This document shows, in pieces, positions 27,206-36,200 of a stretch of DNA of 64,000 nucleotides. Source of the stretch: Alcanivorax sp. (GTDB lineage: Bacteria; Pseudomonadota; Gammaproteobacteria; Pseudomonadales; Alcanivoracaceae); assembly GCA_022449455.1 (NCBI GenBank), contig JAKUPL010000021.1, forward strand, positions 1 to 64,000. Reading direction: 5' to 3'. Numbering within the stretch: the stretch's first letter is position 1; the number at the start of each line of letters is the position of its first letter. Both the position numbers and the translations under genes were made by a program. The notes beneath the pieces were generated by a model. That model searched no databases and was not told where the DNA came from. It was given only the letters and a program-made list of their open reading frames with translations.

Positions 27206-29365
27206 TCAGAAATCCAGGGTGGCGGACAGCATGTAGGTGCGCGGCGCGCCCACGGTCAGGTAGCCGGCGCCGGGGAAGCCGCCCACGGAGGCCCAGTAGT
27301 CCTCGCCGGTGACGTTCTCCACCCGGGCACGCAGGGTCAGAAACTGGCTGTCGCTCAGCGCGATCAGGTAGCGGCCGCCCAGGTCCAGCCGGGTCCAGCC
27401 GTCCACTTTCTGGGTATTGGCTTCGTCGGCGTACTGGGAGCTGGTGTAGATCACCCGGCCGTCCACCGCCAGATCCGGCAGCTGCGGCAGCCGGTATTCC
27501 AGGTTCAGGTTGGCCTGGGTGTCCGGGGCGCCGATGGCGTCGTTGCCGTCGGCGTCCGCGTCCAGCAGGCTGACGCCGCCCAGCACGGTCAGATCGCGGG
27601 TCAGATTGCCGTAGGCCATCAGTTCCAGGCCGGTGTTTTCCTGGTCGTAGAGAATTTCGTAGACGTTGTTCTGGTTGAGCCCGGCCTGCGGCTTGCGGCT
27701 GCGGAATACGGTCACGCTCCCGCCAACGTCACCACCGTTGTACTTCAAGCCCACTTCGCCTTGTTCCGTGGAATACGGATCCAGCGATTCTCCGGGATTC
27801 ACCGCGCCGATGTTCTGCCCGACGCGGTCCCCCTTCTGCATGCCTTCAATGTAACTGGCATAGGCGGACAGCGAAGGCGTCAGTTTGTAGAGCACGCCGA
27901 CAGTGGGGCTGATATCGCTTTCGTCATAGCTGGTGGCGGCATTCCGGACACCGGTGTTGTAGTCATAATCGTCGGTTTTGATTTGCTGATAACGTCCCCC
28001 GAGGGTAATCAGAAGGCGTTCATCGAACATCGACAGTTGATCGGCGATCGCCACGCTGTCGAACCGGGTGCGGGCGGTCAGCTCGGGATTATCCAGATCA
28101 CCGCCGAAGAAGGTATTGGCCGGGCGGGGTACCGCCACCGGGTTGTAGATATTGCCGGCAACCCCACCGGAAGACAGCCCATAGGCATTATCGGATTTCA
28201 GTTCATAGCTGGAACCCGACACCGTGACGCGGTGGCCGATACCGCCGGTGTCGAAGGTGAACCGAACTCCGGTTTCACCGGTCAGCACGTGGTCCTCGCG
28301 AGCGGTATCGAAGCGATTGGCGGTGTAATCGCCGGCGGTATTGCTGACATCGGGATTGGCGAAGCTCGAATTCTCCTCGCCCCGCCGAGCGCCCACCGCC
28401 AGCCAGCCGGTGATGTTGTCGGCGAAGTCGTATTCAGCGCGCAGAGTGCCGAACACATCGTTGGAATCCGAGTAGGTCCAGGACTGGCCGATGGACTCGT
28501 CCGCGTCCGGGGCATCGCCGATGGGCACGCCGGCGGCGTAGGTGATGTTGGGCTGGCCGCCGTCGATGCGGTGCTTCTGGAAGCCCAGGTCGGCGGACAG
28601 GCGGAACACGTCCTCGCGGAAGTCCAGGCCGATATGGGCCATGGACAGCTCCGCTTCCTCGCCGTCCACGGCGGTGTCGCCGTCGCGGCGGGCCACATTG
28701 ACGCGCGCGCCGAAACGGCCGTCCTCGGAGCGTCCGGCGAAGTCCGCCGCCAGGCCGGTCTGGCCACCGCTGCGGGTGTCCAGGGTGATCTGGTTCAGGT
28801 CCCGGTTGGGGGCGCGCTTGGGCACGATATTGACCGCGCCGCCCAGACCGCTGCCGCCGGGGGCGGCACCTTTCAGGAAGGTGTTGGCACCGCGGAACAC
28901 CTGCACCCGCTCGATGAACTCGGAGGCCAGGTACTGGCGTGGCAGCAGGCCATAAAGGCCGTTATAGGTGATGTCGTCGGAGTACACCGGCAGGCCGCGC
29001 ACCAGATAGACCTGCTGGTAGTTGCCGAAGCCCCGCGCCACCCGCACCGCCGGGTCGTTGAGCAGGATGTCGCCGACACTGGCGGCCTGCTGGTCCTCGA
29101 TCAGTTGCTCGGTGTAGGTGGTGTAGCTGTAGGGGGTGTCCATCACGTCCTGGGTGCCCAGGATGCCGACCTTGCCGCCCTCGGCCACCTGGCCGCCGGC
29201 GAGTACCTCGCTCAGGCCTTCCTTGGAAGCGTCGGCGCTGGACTGCACCTGGACCGCGTCCAGGTCGTAGCTGCCGTCGTCGTTCTGCGCGCTGGTCTGG
29301 GCCTGGGCCGTGGCGGCGAGCACGGCGAGGGTGAGGGCGGAAAGCCGGAAGGCGGTCGGTCGCAT
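27206..29365 (-). CDS. TonB-dependent siderophore receptor
   Basis: Outer-membrane receptor of 719 residues. The signal peptide ends near ATAQAQTS. The plug domain (about 55-185) contains RVARGFGNYQQVYLVRGLP and the beta-barrel runs to the C-terminal Phe (SATLDF). There is no N-terminal STN signalling domain, so it does not signal to a FecI/FecR pair. ATG at 29363-29365 follows GGGGATC. A candidate Fur box lies upstream at 29420-29438. The part of the gene at about 27690-28330 is visibly richer in A+T than the rest, a sign of a mosaic history in the barrel. The ligand class cannot be told. Confidence 0.92.
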   Translation of the reverse strand: MRPTAFRLSALTLAVLAATAQAQTSAQNDDGSYDLDAVQVQSSADASKEGLSEVLAGGQVAEGGKVGILGTQDVMDTPYSYTTYTEQLIEDQQAASVGDILLNDPAVRVARGFGNYQQVYLVRGLPVYSDDITYNGLYGLLPRQYLASEFIERVQVFRGANTFLKGAAPGGSGLGGAVNIVPKRAPNRDLNQITLDTRSGGQTGLAADFAGRSEDGRFGARVNVARRDGDTAVDGEEAELSMAHIGLDFREDVFRLSADLGFQKHRIDGGQPNITYAAGVPIGDAPDADESIGQSWTYSDSNDVFGTLRAEYDFADNITGWLAVGARRGEENSSFANPDVSNTAGDYTANRFDTAREDHVLTGETGVRFTFDTGGIGHRVTVSGSSYELKSDNAYGLSSGGVAGNIYNPVAVPRPANTFFGGDLDNPELTARTRFDSVAIADQLSMFDERLLITLGGRYQQIKTDDYDYNTGVRNAATSYDESDISPTVGVLYKLTPSLSAYASYIEGMQKGDRVGQNIGAVNPGESLDPYSTEQGEVGLKYNGGDVGGSVTVFRSRKPQAGLNQNNVYEILYDQENTGLELMAYGNLTRDLTVLGGVSLLDADADGNDAIGAPDTQANLNLEYRLPQLPDLAVDGRVIYTSSQYADEANTQKVDGWTRLDLGGRYLIALSDSQFLTLRARVENVTGEDYWASVGGFPGAGYLTVGAPRTYMLSATLDF

Positions 29366-29419
29366 GCTGATCCCCAATTGCGTTATTCAGGCGGATTTGA
29401 TGGCTGCGACTATACCTAT

Positions 29420-29438
29420 AATGAGAATAGTTTGCATT
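29420..29438. promoter_or_regulatory. Candidate Fur box before the TonB receptor/PepSY operon
   Basis: AATGAGAATAGTTTGCATT resembles the Fur 7-1-7 half-site pattern TGATAAT-N-ATTATCA at 10 of 14 positions. It shares its layout with the boxes at 50591-50609 and 52371-52389. It lies 55 bases before the receptor start and touches the stop codon of the TauE gene. Confidence 0.62.
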
Positions 29439-30180
29439 ATCCATGCAGGCCGCGCCAGATCAGCTGCGCGCCGATCAGCGCCATGCACACGATGATCAGG
29501 CGGAAGAACGCCTTCTCGTTGACCCGCGCCTGCAGCCAGACACCGCTGCGCACGCCGAACCAGGCCACCGGGATCAGCAGGGCGGAGGCGGCCAGGCTGT
29601 GGGCGGTCAGCTCGCCCAGCCAGATAAAAGGACCGATCTTGAGGGCATTGATAAAGGCGAAGCTCACCACGCTGGTGGCGATAAAGGTGGCCTTGGGTAG
29701 CTGACGGGGCAGCAGATAGAGGTTCATGGGTGGCCCGCCGGCGTGGGCGATGGTGCTGGTGAAGCCGGCGCCGCCGCCGCACAGCGCCGCCCACAGCCGG
29801 CCGGGGCGGCGATGCACCGAGGGCTTGAACACCATGTAGGCAGCGAAGGCGAGGGAGATCACCCCCAGCATCAGCCGCACCTTGTCCTCGTCCAGGCTGC
29901 CCACGGTCAGGGTGCCGATCACGATGCCCACGGCGGCGGCGGGCACCAGCCGCTTCACCTCGCCGGCGTCGTGCTGGCCCCACCAGGCGCGCAGGCTCAG
30001 CAGGTCCATGACGATCAGCAGGGGCAGCAGCAGCCCGGCGGCCTGCATGGGGCCGATGGCCAGGGCCATCAGCGGCACCGACAGCGAGCCGAAGCCGCCG
30101 GCGAACCCGCCTTTGGAGATGCCGGTGATGTACGTGGACGCCAGGATCAGCGTCCACGCCAGCGGGGAAAAATCCGGCAG
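29437..30180 (-). CDS. TauE/SafE-family permease with probable CTG start
   Basis: Inner-membrane permease of the sulfite/organic-anion exporter family, about eight helices. The first ATG/GTG in frame (GTG, 30078) would remove the first helix and the family motif GISKGGFAGGFG, which are encoded upstream without a stop. A CTG at 30178-30180 gives a 247-residue protein of family length. It lies one base after the pfp stop, and a perfect GAGGTG ribosome site sits 4 bases before it, inside the end of pfp. No ATG, GTG or TTG occurs in that stretch. Function in this organism is unknown. Confidence 0.8.
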   Translation of the reverse strand: MPDFSPLAWTLILASTYITGISKGGFAGGFGSLSVPLMALAIGPMQAAGLLLPLLIVMDLLSLRAWWGQHDAGEVKRLVPAAAVGIVIGTLTVGSLDEDKVRLMLGVISLAFAAYMVFKPSVHRRPGRLWAALCGGGAGFTSTIAHAGGPPMNLYLLPRQLPKATFIATSVVSFAFINALKIGPFIWLGELTAHSLAASALLIPVAWFGVRSGVWLQARVNEKAFFRLIIVCMALIGAQLIWRGLHG

Positions 30181-30181
30181 C

Positions 30182-31444
30182 TTACACCTCGAAGACGTCG
30201 TTGAGCTTCTTCGCCACCGGCGTCAGTTTGAGCTCGGCGAACTGCGGCAGGCCGTTCTTGTAGGGCGGGTAGGATTCGCCGCCGATCAGCGGCTCCAGGT
30301 AGGCGCGGCCGGCGGGGGTGATGCCGAAGCCGTCCTTGCTGATGAATTTGCGCGGCATCTTTTTCTCGACGTTGGCCACTTTCTTGAGCGGCGCCTCGCC
30401 GATGGTCCAGCCGTACTTCTTGGTTTTCTTGCGCTCGATGGTGGGCATCACCGCGTTCTTGCCGGCCACCGCGAATTCCACCGCCGCGCGGCCCACCGCG
30501 TAGGCCTGCTCCACGTCGGTGGCGGAGGCGATATGGCGCGCCGCGCGCTGCAGGTAGTCGCTCACCGCCCAGTGGTATTTGTAGCCCAGCTCGTTCTTGA
30601 CCATCTGCGCCAGCACCGGCGCCACGCCGCCCAGTTGTTTGTGGCCGAAGGCGTCGGTGGAGCCGGCGTCGGCCAGGAAGGTGCCGTCGGCGGTGCGCGC
30701 GCCCTCGGACACCACGATCACGCAGTAGCCCACCTTCTTGACCGTGTCGTCCACCTTCTTGAGGAAGGCTTTCTGGTCGAAGGCGATTTCCGGAAACAGG
30801 ATCACGTGGGGCGCGTCGTCGGGCGTGTCCTTGGCCAGGCCGGCGGCGGCGGCGATCCAGCCGGCGTGGCGGCCCATCACTTCCATCACGAACACCTTGG
30901 TGGAGGTGGCGCACATGCTGGCCACGTCCAGGGCCGCTTCCCGGCAGCTCACCGCGGTGTACTTGGCCACCGAGCCGAAGCCCGGGCTGACGTCGGTGAT
31001 CGGCAGGTCGTTGTCCACGGTCTTGGGCACGTGGATGGCCTGCAATGGGTAGCCCATGGTCTTGGACAGCTGGGAGATCTTCAGGCAGGTGTCGGCGGAG
31101 TCGCCGCCGCCGTTATAGAAGAAGTAGCCGATGTCGTGGGCCTTGAACACCTCGATCAGGCGCTCGTACTCGCGCCGCGAGGTCTCCAGGTCCTTGAGCT
31201 TGTAGCGGCAGGAGCCGAAGGCGCCGCCGGGGGTGTGCTTGAGCGCGGCGATGGCGCTTTTGCTTTCCTTGGAGGTGTCGATCAGGTCCTCGGTGAGGGC
31301 GCCGATGATGCCGTTGCGGCCGGCGTACACCTTGCCGATGACGGCCTTGTGTTCGCGGGCGGCTTCGATGACGCCGGCGGCGGAGGCGTTGATGACGGCG
31401 GTGACACCACCGGACTGGGCGTAGAAAGCGTTTTTGCGCGCCAT
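30182..31444 (-). CDS. pfp: 6-phosphofructokinase, pyrophosphate-dependent type
   Basis: Phosphorylates fructose 6-phosphate, probably with pyrophosphate and reversibly. The 420 residues belong to the long PfkA-like group. The nucleotide loop reads NGGGDSADTC and the catalytic stretch PKTVDND; Lys in place of the Gly of ATP enzymes (PGTIDND) is a mark of pyrophosphate users. ATG at 31442-31444 follows GGAGCCCCCC. The downstream TauE gene is one base away and appears coupled to it. The donor assignment rests on motifs only. Confidence 0.88.
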   Translation of the reverse strand: MARKNAFYAQSGGVTAVINASAAGVIEAAREHKAVIGKVYAGRNGIIGALTEDLIDTSKESKSAIAALKHTPGGAFGSCRYKLKDLETSRREYERLIEVFKAHDIGYFFYNGGGDSADTCLKISQLSKTMGYPLQAIHVPKTVDNDLPITDVSPGFGSVAKYTAVSCREAALDVASMCATSTKVFVMEVMGRHAGWIAAAAGLAKDTPDDAPHVILFPEIAFDQKAFLKKVDDTVKKVGYCVIVVSEGARTADGTFLADAGSTDAFGHKQLGGVAPVLAQMVKNELGYKYHWAVSDYLQRAARHIASATDVEQAYAVGRAAVEFAVAGKNAVMPTIERKKTKKYGWTIGEAPLKKVANVEKKMPRKFISKDGFGITPAGRAYLEPLIGGESYPPYKNGLPQFAELKLTPVAKKLNDVFEV

Positions 31445-31582
31445 GGGGGGCTCCTGCGGGGATTCAGGCGCGCATTCTAGCTCAGGGAGAACACAGTTAC
31501 ATGCCCGCGCCGGCAAAAGTGGAGTCCCGCGCCGGCCTTTGAAACAATACGCCGCCGACGCCAGCCCTGGACGCCCGAGACC

Positions 31583-32104
31583 ATGAACGCTTTGTTGAAA
31601 CTCTATGCCGGCCTGTGCCTGTTCCGCCGTGGCCCGGAGGACATGCCCCCTATCCCGCCGCTGCTGGGCATACTGCTGGCGCTGTGGATGGTGCTGCAGT
31701 TGCTGGCCGCCACCTTGCAGACCGGCCTCACCCTGGCGCAGATGGTGGGCGCCCAGCTGATCGCCCTGGGGTTGGTGCTGGCGGCCAGCGCGGCGATCCT
31801 TACGTTCAAGGGCCTGGGCCAGCGCTGGCTGCAGACCGCCCTGGCGCTGGTGGGCGTGGACATCGCCCTGACCCTGGTGTCGTTGCCGCTGCTGCTGCTC
31901 GGCCACGCCGCCGGGGGCACCCCCGGGTTCATCAACGGCCTCTATCTGCTGCTGATCAGCTGGCAGCTGGCGGTGCAGAGCTTCATCTTCCACCGCGCCT
32001 TCGCGGTGGGCCCGCTGCTGGGGCTGGCGCTGGCGTTCGGGTTGTTCATTCTCACTTTCCTGGTGATCGGGATGGCCATGCCGGAGGCGTTGGCGGCGGG
32101 TTGA
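31583..32104 (+). CDS. Conserved membrane protein, YIP1-like size, function unknown
   Basis: A 173-residue hydrophobic protein with an N-terminal amphipathic stretch (LLKLYAGLCLFRRGPEDMPP) and about four membrane helices (about 24-45, 53-75, 88-110, 140-165). I do not recognise the family with certainty. ATG at 31583 lies 138 bases from the divergent pfp start. The stop is followed at once by a heptad-repeat hairpin shared with the convergent response-regulator gene. Confidence 0.65.
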   Translation: MNALLKLYAGLCLFRRGPEDMPPIPPLLGILLALWMVLQLLAATLQTGLTLAQMVGAQLIALGLVLAASAAILTFKGLGQRWLQTALALVGVDIALTLVSLPLLLLGHAAGGTPGFINGLYLLLISWQLAVQSFIFHRAFAVGPLLGLALAFGLFILTFLVIGMAMPEALAAG

Positions 32105-32108
32105 GATC

Positions 32109-32296
32109 AGTTGAAAGTTAAAAGTTAAAAGTTAAAACGCGGGGTGGGCCCTGGCGGCTGGAAGGCCGTGCCCGCGTGGAAGGGCGGCGAGCGGCCAGCC
32201 ACAAGCTTCAAGTCGCAAGCCAACACTGATCGGCCGAAGGCCGCGGCCGGGCCGATCCGTCACGACCTTTCAACTTTTAACTTTTAACTTTCAACT
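32109..32296. repeat. Heptad-repeat hairpin, class A copy 2, between convergent genes
   Basis: The left arm is AGTTGAA then AGTTAAA three times (32109-32136). The right arm is four exact complementary units, TTCAACT, TTTAACT, TTTAACT, TTCAACT (32269-32296), so 28 bases can pair with one mismatch. Inside are a GC hairpin beginning ACGCGGG and ending CCCGCGT, and a second run of 7-base steps, GCCACAA, GCTTCAA, GTCGCAA (about 32197-32217). It occupies the whole gap between the membrane protein and the LuxR-type regulator. Confidence 0.87.
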
Positions 32297-32311
32297 GGCC
32301 GTTGGTCCCCC

Positions 32312-33238
32312 TCATCCGCTGGTCAGGCAGCGCAGCGCCATGCCCGCCGCCGCCGTGCGGTTCTCCACCCCCAGCTTGCGGAACACCTGCTCCAGGTGCT
32401 TGTTCACGGTGCGTGGGCTCAGCGACAGAATCTGGCCGATCTCCCGGTTGGTCTTGCCCTGGGCGATCCACAACAGCACCTGGGCTTCCCGACGGGTCAG
32501 GTGCAGCTGCCGACGCAGCAGTTCGCTTTCTTCCTCGCCGTCCCGTTGCAGCAGCCGGAACAAGCACTCGCCGGCGGCGGTGTCGCCCAGGTAGCGCAGG
32601 CGCAGTTCGGCGCCGTCGCCGGGACCGGCCGGGTCCAGGTCCAGAGCGGACTGGTCGCCGGGGGCCGGCTGGTGGTCGAGCCAGCGGCGCACCCGGGTGG
32701 CGAGGGCGGCCAGCCGGGGTTCCCGGTCGGCGCCGTGCAGGGCCAGGCGCTCCTCGGCGCCGGGGGTGGCCCAGCGCCAGCGGCCGTCGCTGTCGGTGGC
32801 GAAGGCGGCCTGGCCGAGCCGGTCCAGGGCGGTGTGGGCGCCGCGGGTGATGCGCGCGTTGTTCAGGTGCACGCGGATGCGGGCGATCAGTTCGTCCGGG
32901 CGCACCGGCTTGGTCACGTAGTCCACGCCGCCGGCCTCCAGGCCGCGCACCACATCCTCGGCGTCGGTGAGTCCGGTCATGAAGATCACCGGCACCGCCG
33001 CCAGCTCCGGGTGGCGCTTCAGGCGTCGGCAGGTTTCGAAACCGTCCATGTTGGGCATCAGGGCATCCAGCAGCACCAGGTCGGGCACCATCTTTTCGGC
33101 GATGCCCAGGGCCTGCTCCCCTTCCAGGGCCACCAGGGCGGTGAGGCCGGCCCGGTCCAGGGCATGGTGGATCATGCCCAGGGAATCCGGGGAATCGTCC
33201 ACCACCAGGATCACGTCCTTTCGCGCCGCTTGGTTCAT
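32312..33238 (-). CDS. Response regulator with receiver and LuxR-type HTH, partner of the NCS1-kinase fusion
   Basis: A 308-residue regulator. The receiver domain (about 8-125) has VVDDSPD, the phospho-acceptor Asp in VLLDALMPNMDG and the Lys in YVTKPV. A linker of about 100 residues follows, then a FixJ/NarL-type HTH at about 238-300 (LTRREAQVLLWIAQGKTNRE, then IGQILSLSPRTVNKHL). Its ATG overlaps the kinase stop (ATGA), so it is the cognate partner. Likely targets are the amide transport and hydrolysis genes at 37090-45983, which share an octamer in their upstream regions. Confidence 0.92.
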   Translation of the reverse strand: MNQAARKDVILVVDDSPDSLGMIHHALDRAGLTALVALEGEQALGIAEKMVPDLVLLDALMPNMDGFETCRRLKRHPELAAVPVIFMTGLTDAEDVVRGLEAGGVDYVTKPVRPDELIARIRVHLNNARITRGAHTALDRLGQAAFATDSDGRWRWATPGAEERLALHGADREPRLAALATRVRRWLDHQPAPGDQSALDLDPAGPGDGAELRLRYLGDTAAGECLFRLLQRDGEEESELLRRQLHLTRREAQVLLWIAQGKTNREIGQILSLSPRTVNKHLEQVFRKLGVENRTAAAGMALRCLTSG

Positions 33239-36200
33239 GAGTGGGGCTCCAGTAAACGCATCAGGGCTTGAAAATCGAACCGCTCCAGGGCGGCCTTGAG
33301 GACGCCGGCGTCGGCATCCCCGAGCCGGCGCTGCTGCTCGGCGCGGGTCAGGGCGTCGCGCAATCCGGCCAGATGGCCGATTTCCGCCAGCGCCAGCAGT
33401 TCGTCGCGCAGGCTTTCGTCGAGCAGGGTGCGGGTGGGGATGCGGGTCGGCGGGGGCGGCGGGTCGTCCGGGTGGCGCCAGCTCAGGTTCAGGTGACGGG
33501 CCAGGCTGTCCAGCAAGCTGCTCAGTTTGAAGGGCTTCACCAGGTAATCGTCGTGCACGCCGTCGGCGCCCTGATGATCGTGATCGCGGGCGTTGGCGGA
33601 CAGCATCACCAGCGGCCCCCGGTAGCCCTGGGCGCGCAGCCGGCGCGCGGTGCGCCAGCCGTCCAGGCCGGGCATGCTGATGTCCAGCAGCACCAGGTCC
33701 GGCGGGTTCTGCGCCGCCAGCGCCAGGCCGGTGGCGCCGTCCGGGGCCTCACTCACCAGGAAGCCCAGCGGTGTCAGCAGATCGCTGACCAGCCCGCGAT
33801 GGGAGGCGTCGTCGTCGATCACCAGCAGGCCGCGGGCGGCGCCGTGGTAGCCCACCACCGGGCGCGGGTCGTCCGGCTCGGCGGGCTGGCCGGAGCCGGC
33901 CACTCTGGAGAGCATCACCCACAGGCGGAATTCACTGCCGCGTCCCGGCGCGCTGGTCACCTGCAGATCGCCGCCCATGATGTCCACCAGCAGCTTGGTG
34001 ATGGTCAGCCCCAGCCCGGTGCCGTGCACCGCCGGCACGCCCGGCTTACGGACCCGCTCGAAGGGCCGGAAGATGCGCTGCAGGTCCTCCTCGGCGATGC
34101 CCACGCCGGTGTCGCGGATGGTGAATTCGGCCACCTGGTTGCGGTAGCGCACGTGCAGGGTGACCCGCCCCTGGCGGGTGAATTTGATGGCGTTGGAGAG
34201 CAGATTGATCAGGATCTGGCGCAGCCGCTTTTCGTCGGTGGTGACCCAGTCCGGCAGCCGCCCCTGGCTCTGGAATTCAAACTCGATACCTTTGTCCTGG
34301 GCCTGCAGCCGGAACATGGTCACCAGCTCGTCGATCAGCGAGCGCAGCCGCACCCGGTTGCGGTACAGCTCCAGGCGGCCGGCCTCGATCTTGGAAATCT
34401 CCAGCAGGCCCTCGATCAGATCCGACAGATGCCCGGTGCTGCGGCGGATGGCGGCCACCGCCTCGCGCCGGTTGGCGGGGATGTCCGGGTCGTGCTCCAG
34501 CAGCTGGGCGTAGCCGAAGGCGGCATTGAGCGGCGAGCGCAGCTCGTGGCTGAGGCCGGTGAGGTAGCGGCTCTTGGCCTGGTTGGCGGCCTCCGCCAGT
34601 TCCTTGGCTTTCTGCAGCGCGCGGTCGGTTTTTTCGTGGGCCTTGATTTCGGCGGTGAGCATGCGGGTCTGCCGTTGGGACTCTTCCTGGGCCACCACCC
34701 GGCTCTCATGGGCCAGCACGAACAGCCAGGCCACCACACCGCTGATGATCAACAGAATGGCGAACACCTTGGCCAGGGTGGTGGCCATCAACTGGCGCAC
34801 CGCCTCGCTCTCCACCGGCACCTGGTAATAGACCAGGGTGAGCAGCCCGGCCATCACCAGCGACACCAGCGTCAGCAGGCCGAGAAAATGGCCCAGCCGC
34901 GAGCGCAGCTGCTGCAGCATGCGCTCGGGCAGCACGCCGCCGAGCCAGTCGATCAGCTGCTCCTGGAAACGGGCGTGGTGTTTGCAGGCGTCGTTGCAGC
35001 GCGCGTCCAGGGAGCAGCACAGCGAGCAGATCGGGCCGTTATAGGCCGGGCAGAACGCCATGTCCTCCTCGTCGAAACGGTGCTCGCAGATGCAGCAGGG
35101 CTGGCCGCGCACCGCGGTGGCCGGTTCCGGGCGGCGGGCGATGTAGTAGCGGCCGCCGGTGAGCAGGGCGATCAGTGGCGCGGTGACGAAGGCGGTAAGC
35201 AGCGCCAGGAACGACGCCAGGGCGCTGGCGGTGTCGCCCCACAGGCCGGCACGGGCCAGCAGCCCCACGGCGGTGGCCAGCAGCATGGCGCCGAACCCCA
35301 CCGGGTTGAGGTCATAGAGATAGGCGCGCTTGAATTCGATGTGTTTGGGGCTCAGCCCCAGGGGCTTGTTGATCACCAGGTCCGCCACCAGGGCGCCCAT
35401 CCAGGCCACCGCCACCAGCGCGTAGCTGCCGAGAATCGATTCGAACGCCCGGTAGATGCCGATCTCCATCAGCACCAGGGCGATCACCACATTGAACACC
35501 AGCCACACCACCCGGCCCGGGTGGCTGTGGGTAAGCCGGGAGAAAAAGTTCGACCAGGCGATGGAGCCGGCGTAGGCGTTGGTGACATTGATCTTGAGCT
35601 GGGACAGCACCACGAAGATGCCGGCCAGAGCCAGCAGGGTGGCCGGGTGGGCGGTGATGTGGCTGAACGCCACCAGGTACATGTACATGGGCTCCTGGGC
35701 CTGGCTTTGCGGCAGGCCGTGGGAGAACGCGAGCACCGCCAGGAACGAGCCGAACAGCGCCTTGAGCGCGCCCATCACCACCCAGCCCGGGCCGCCGGCC
35801 AGCATCGCCAGCCACCAGCGGCGGCGGCGCCCCGGGGTGGGCTCCGGCATGAAGCGCAGAAAATCCACCTGCTCGCCGATCTGCGCCACCAGGGAGAACA
35901 GCACCGTGGCGGCGGCCCCGAACATCAGCAGATTGAAGCCGCCGGCGCCGGTGTCCAGGCCCGGGAAGCCGGCCCAGCGTTCCAGCGACACCGGGTCCTG
36001 GAACAGGATGAACACGAACGGCGCCAGCTGCAGCAGCAGCCAGAGCGGCTGGGTCCACACCTGGAACCGGCTGATGTAGGTGATGCCGTGGGTGACCAGA
36101 GGGATGGCCACCAGGGAACTGACCACATAGCCCAGGCTCAGCGGCAGACCGAACATCACCTCCAGGGCCAGCGCCATGATCGCCGCTTCCAGGGCGAAGA

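Noticed and set aside
33268-33500. Hpt domain at the C terminus of the kinase fusion
   Set aside because: No clear phospho-acceptor His in an Hpt-like helix could be seen in the last 80 residues.
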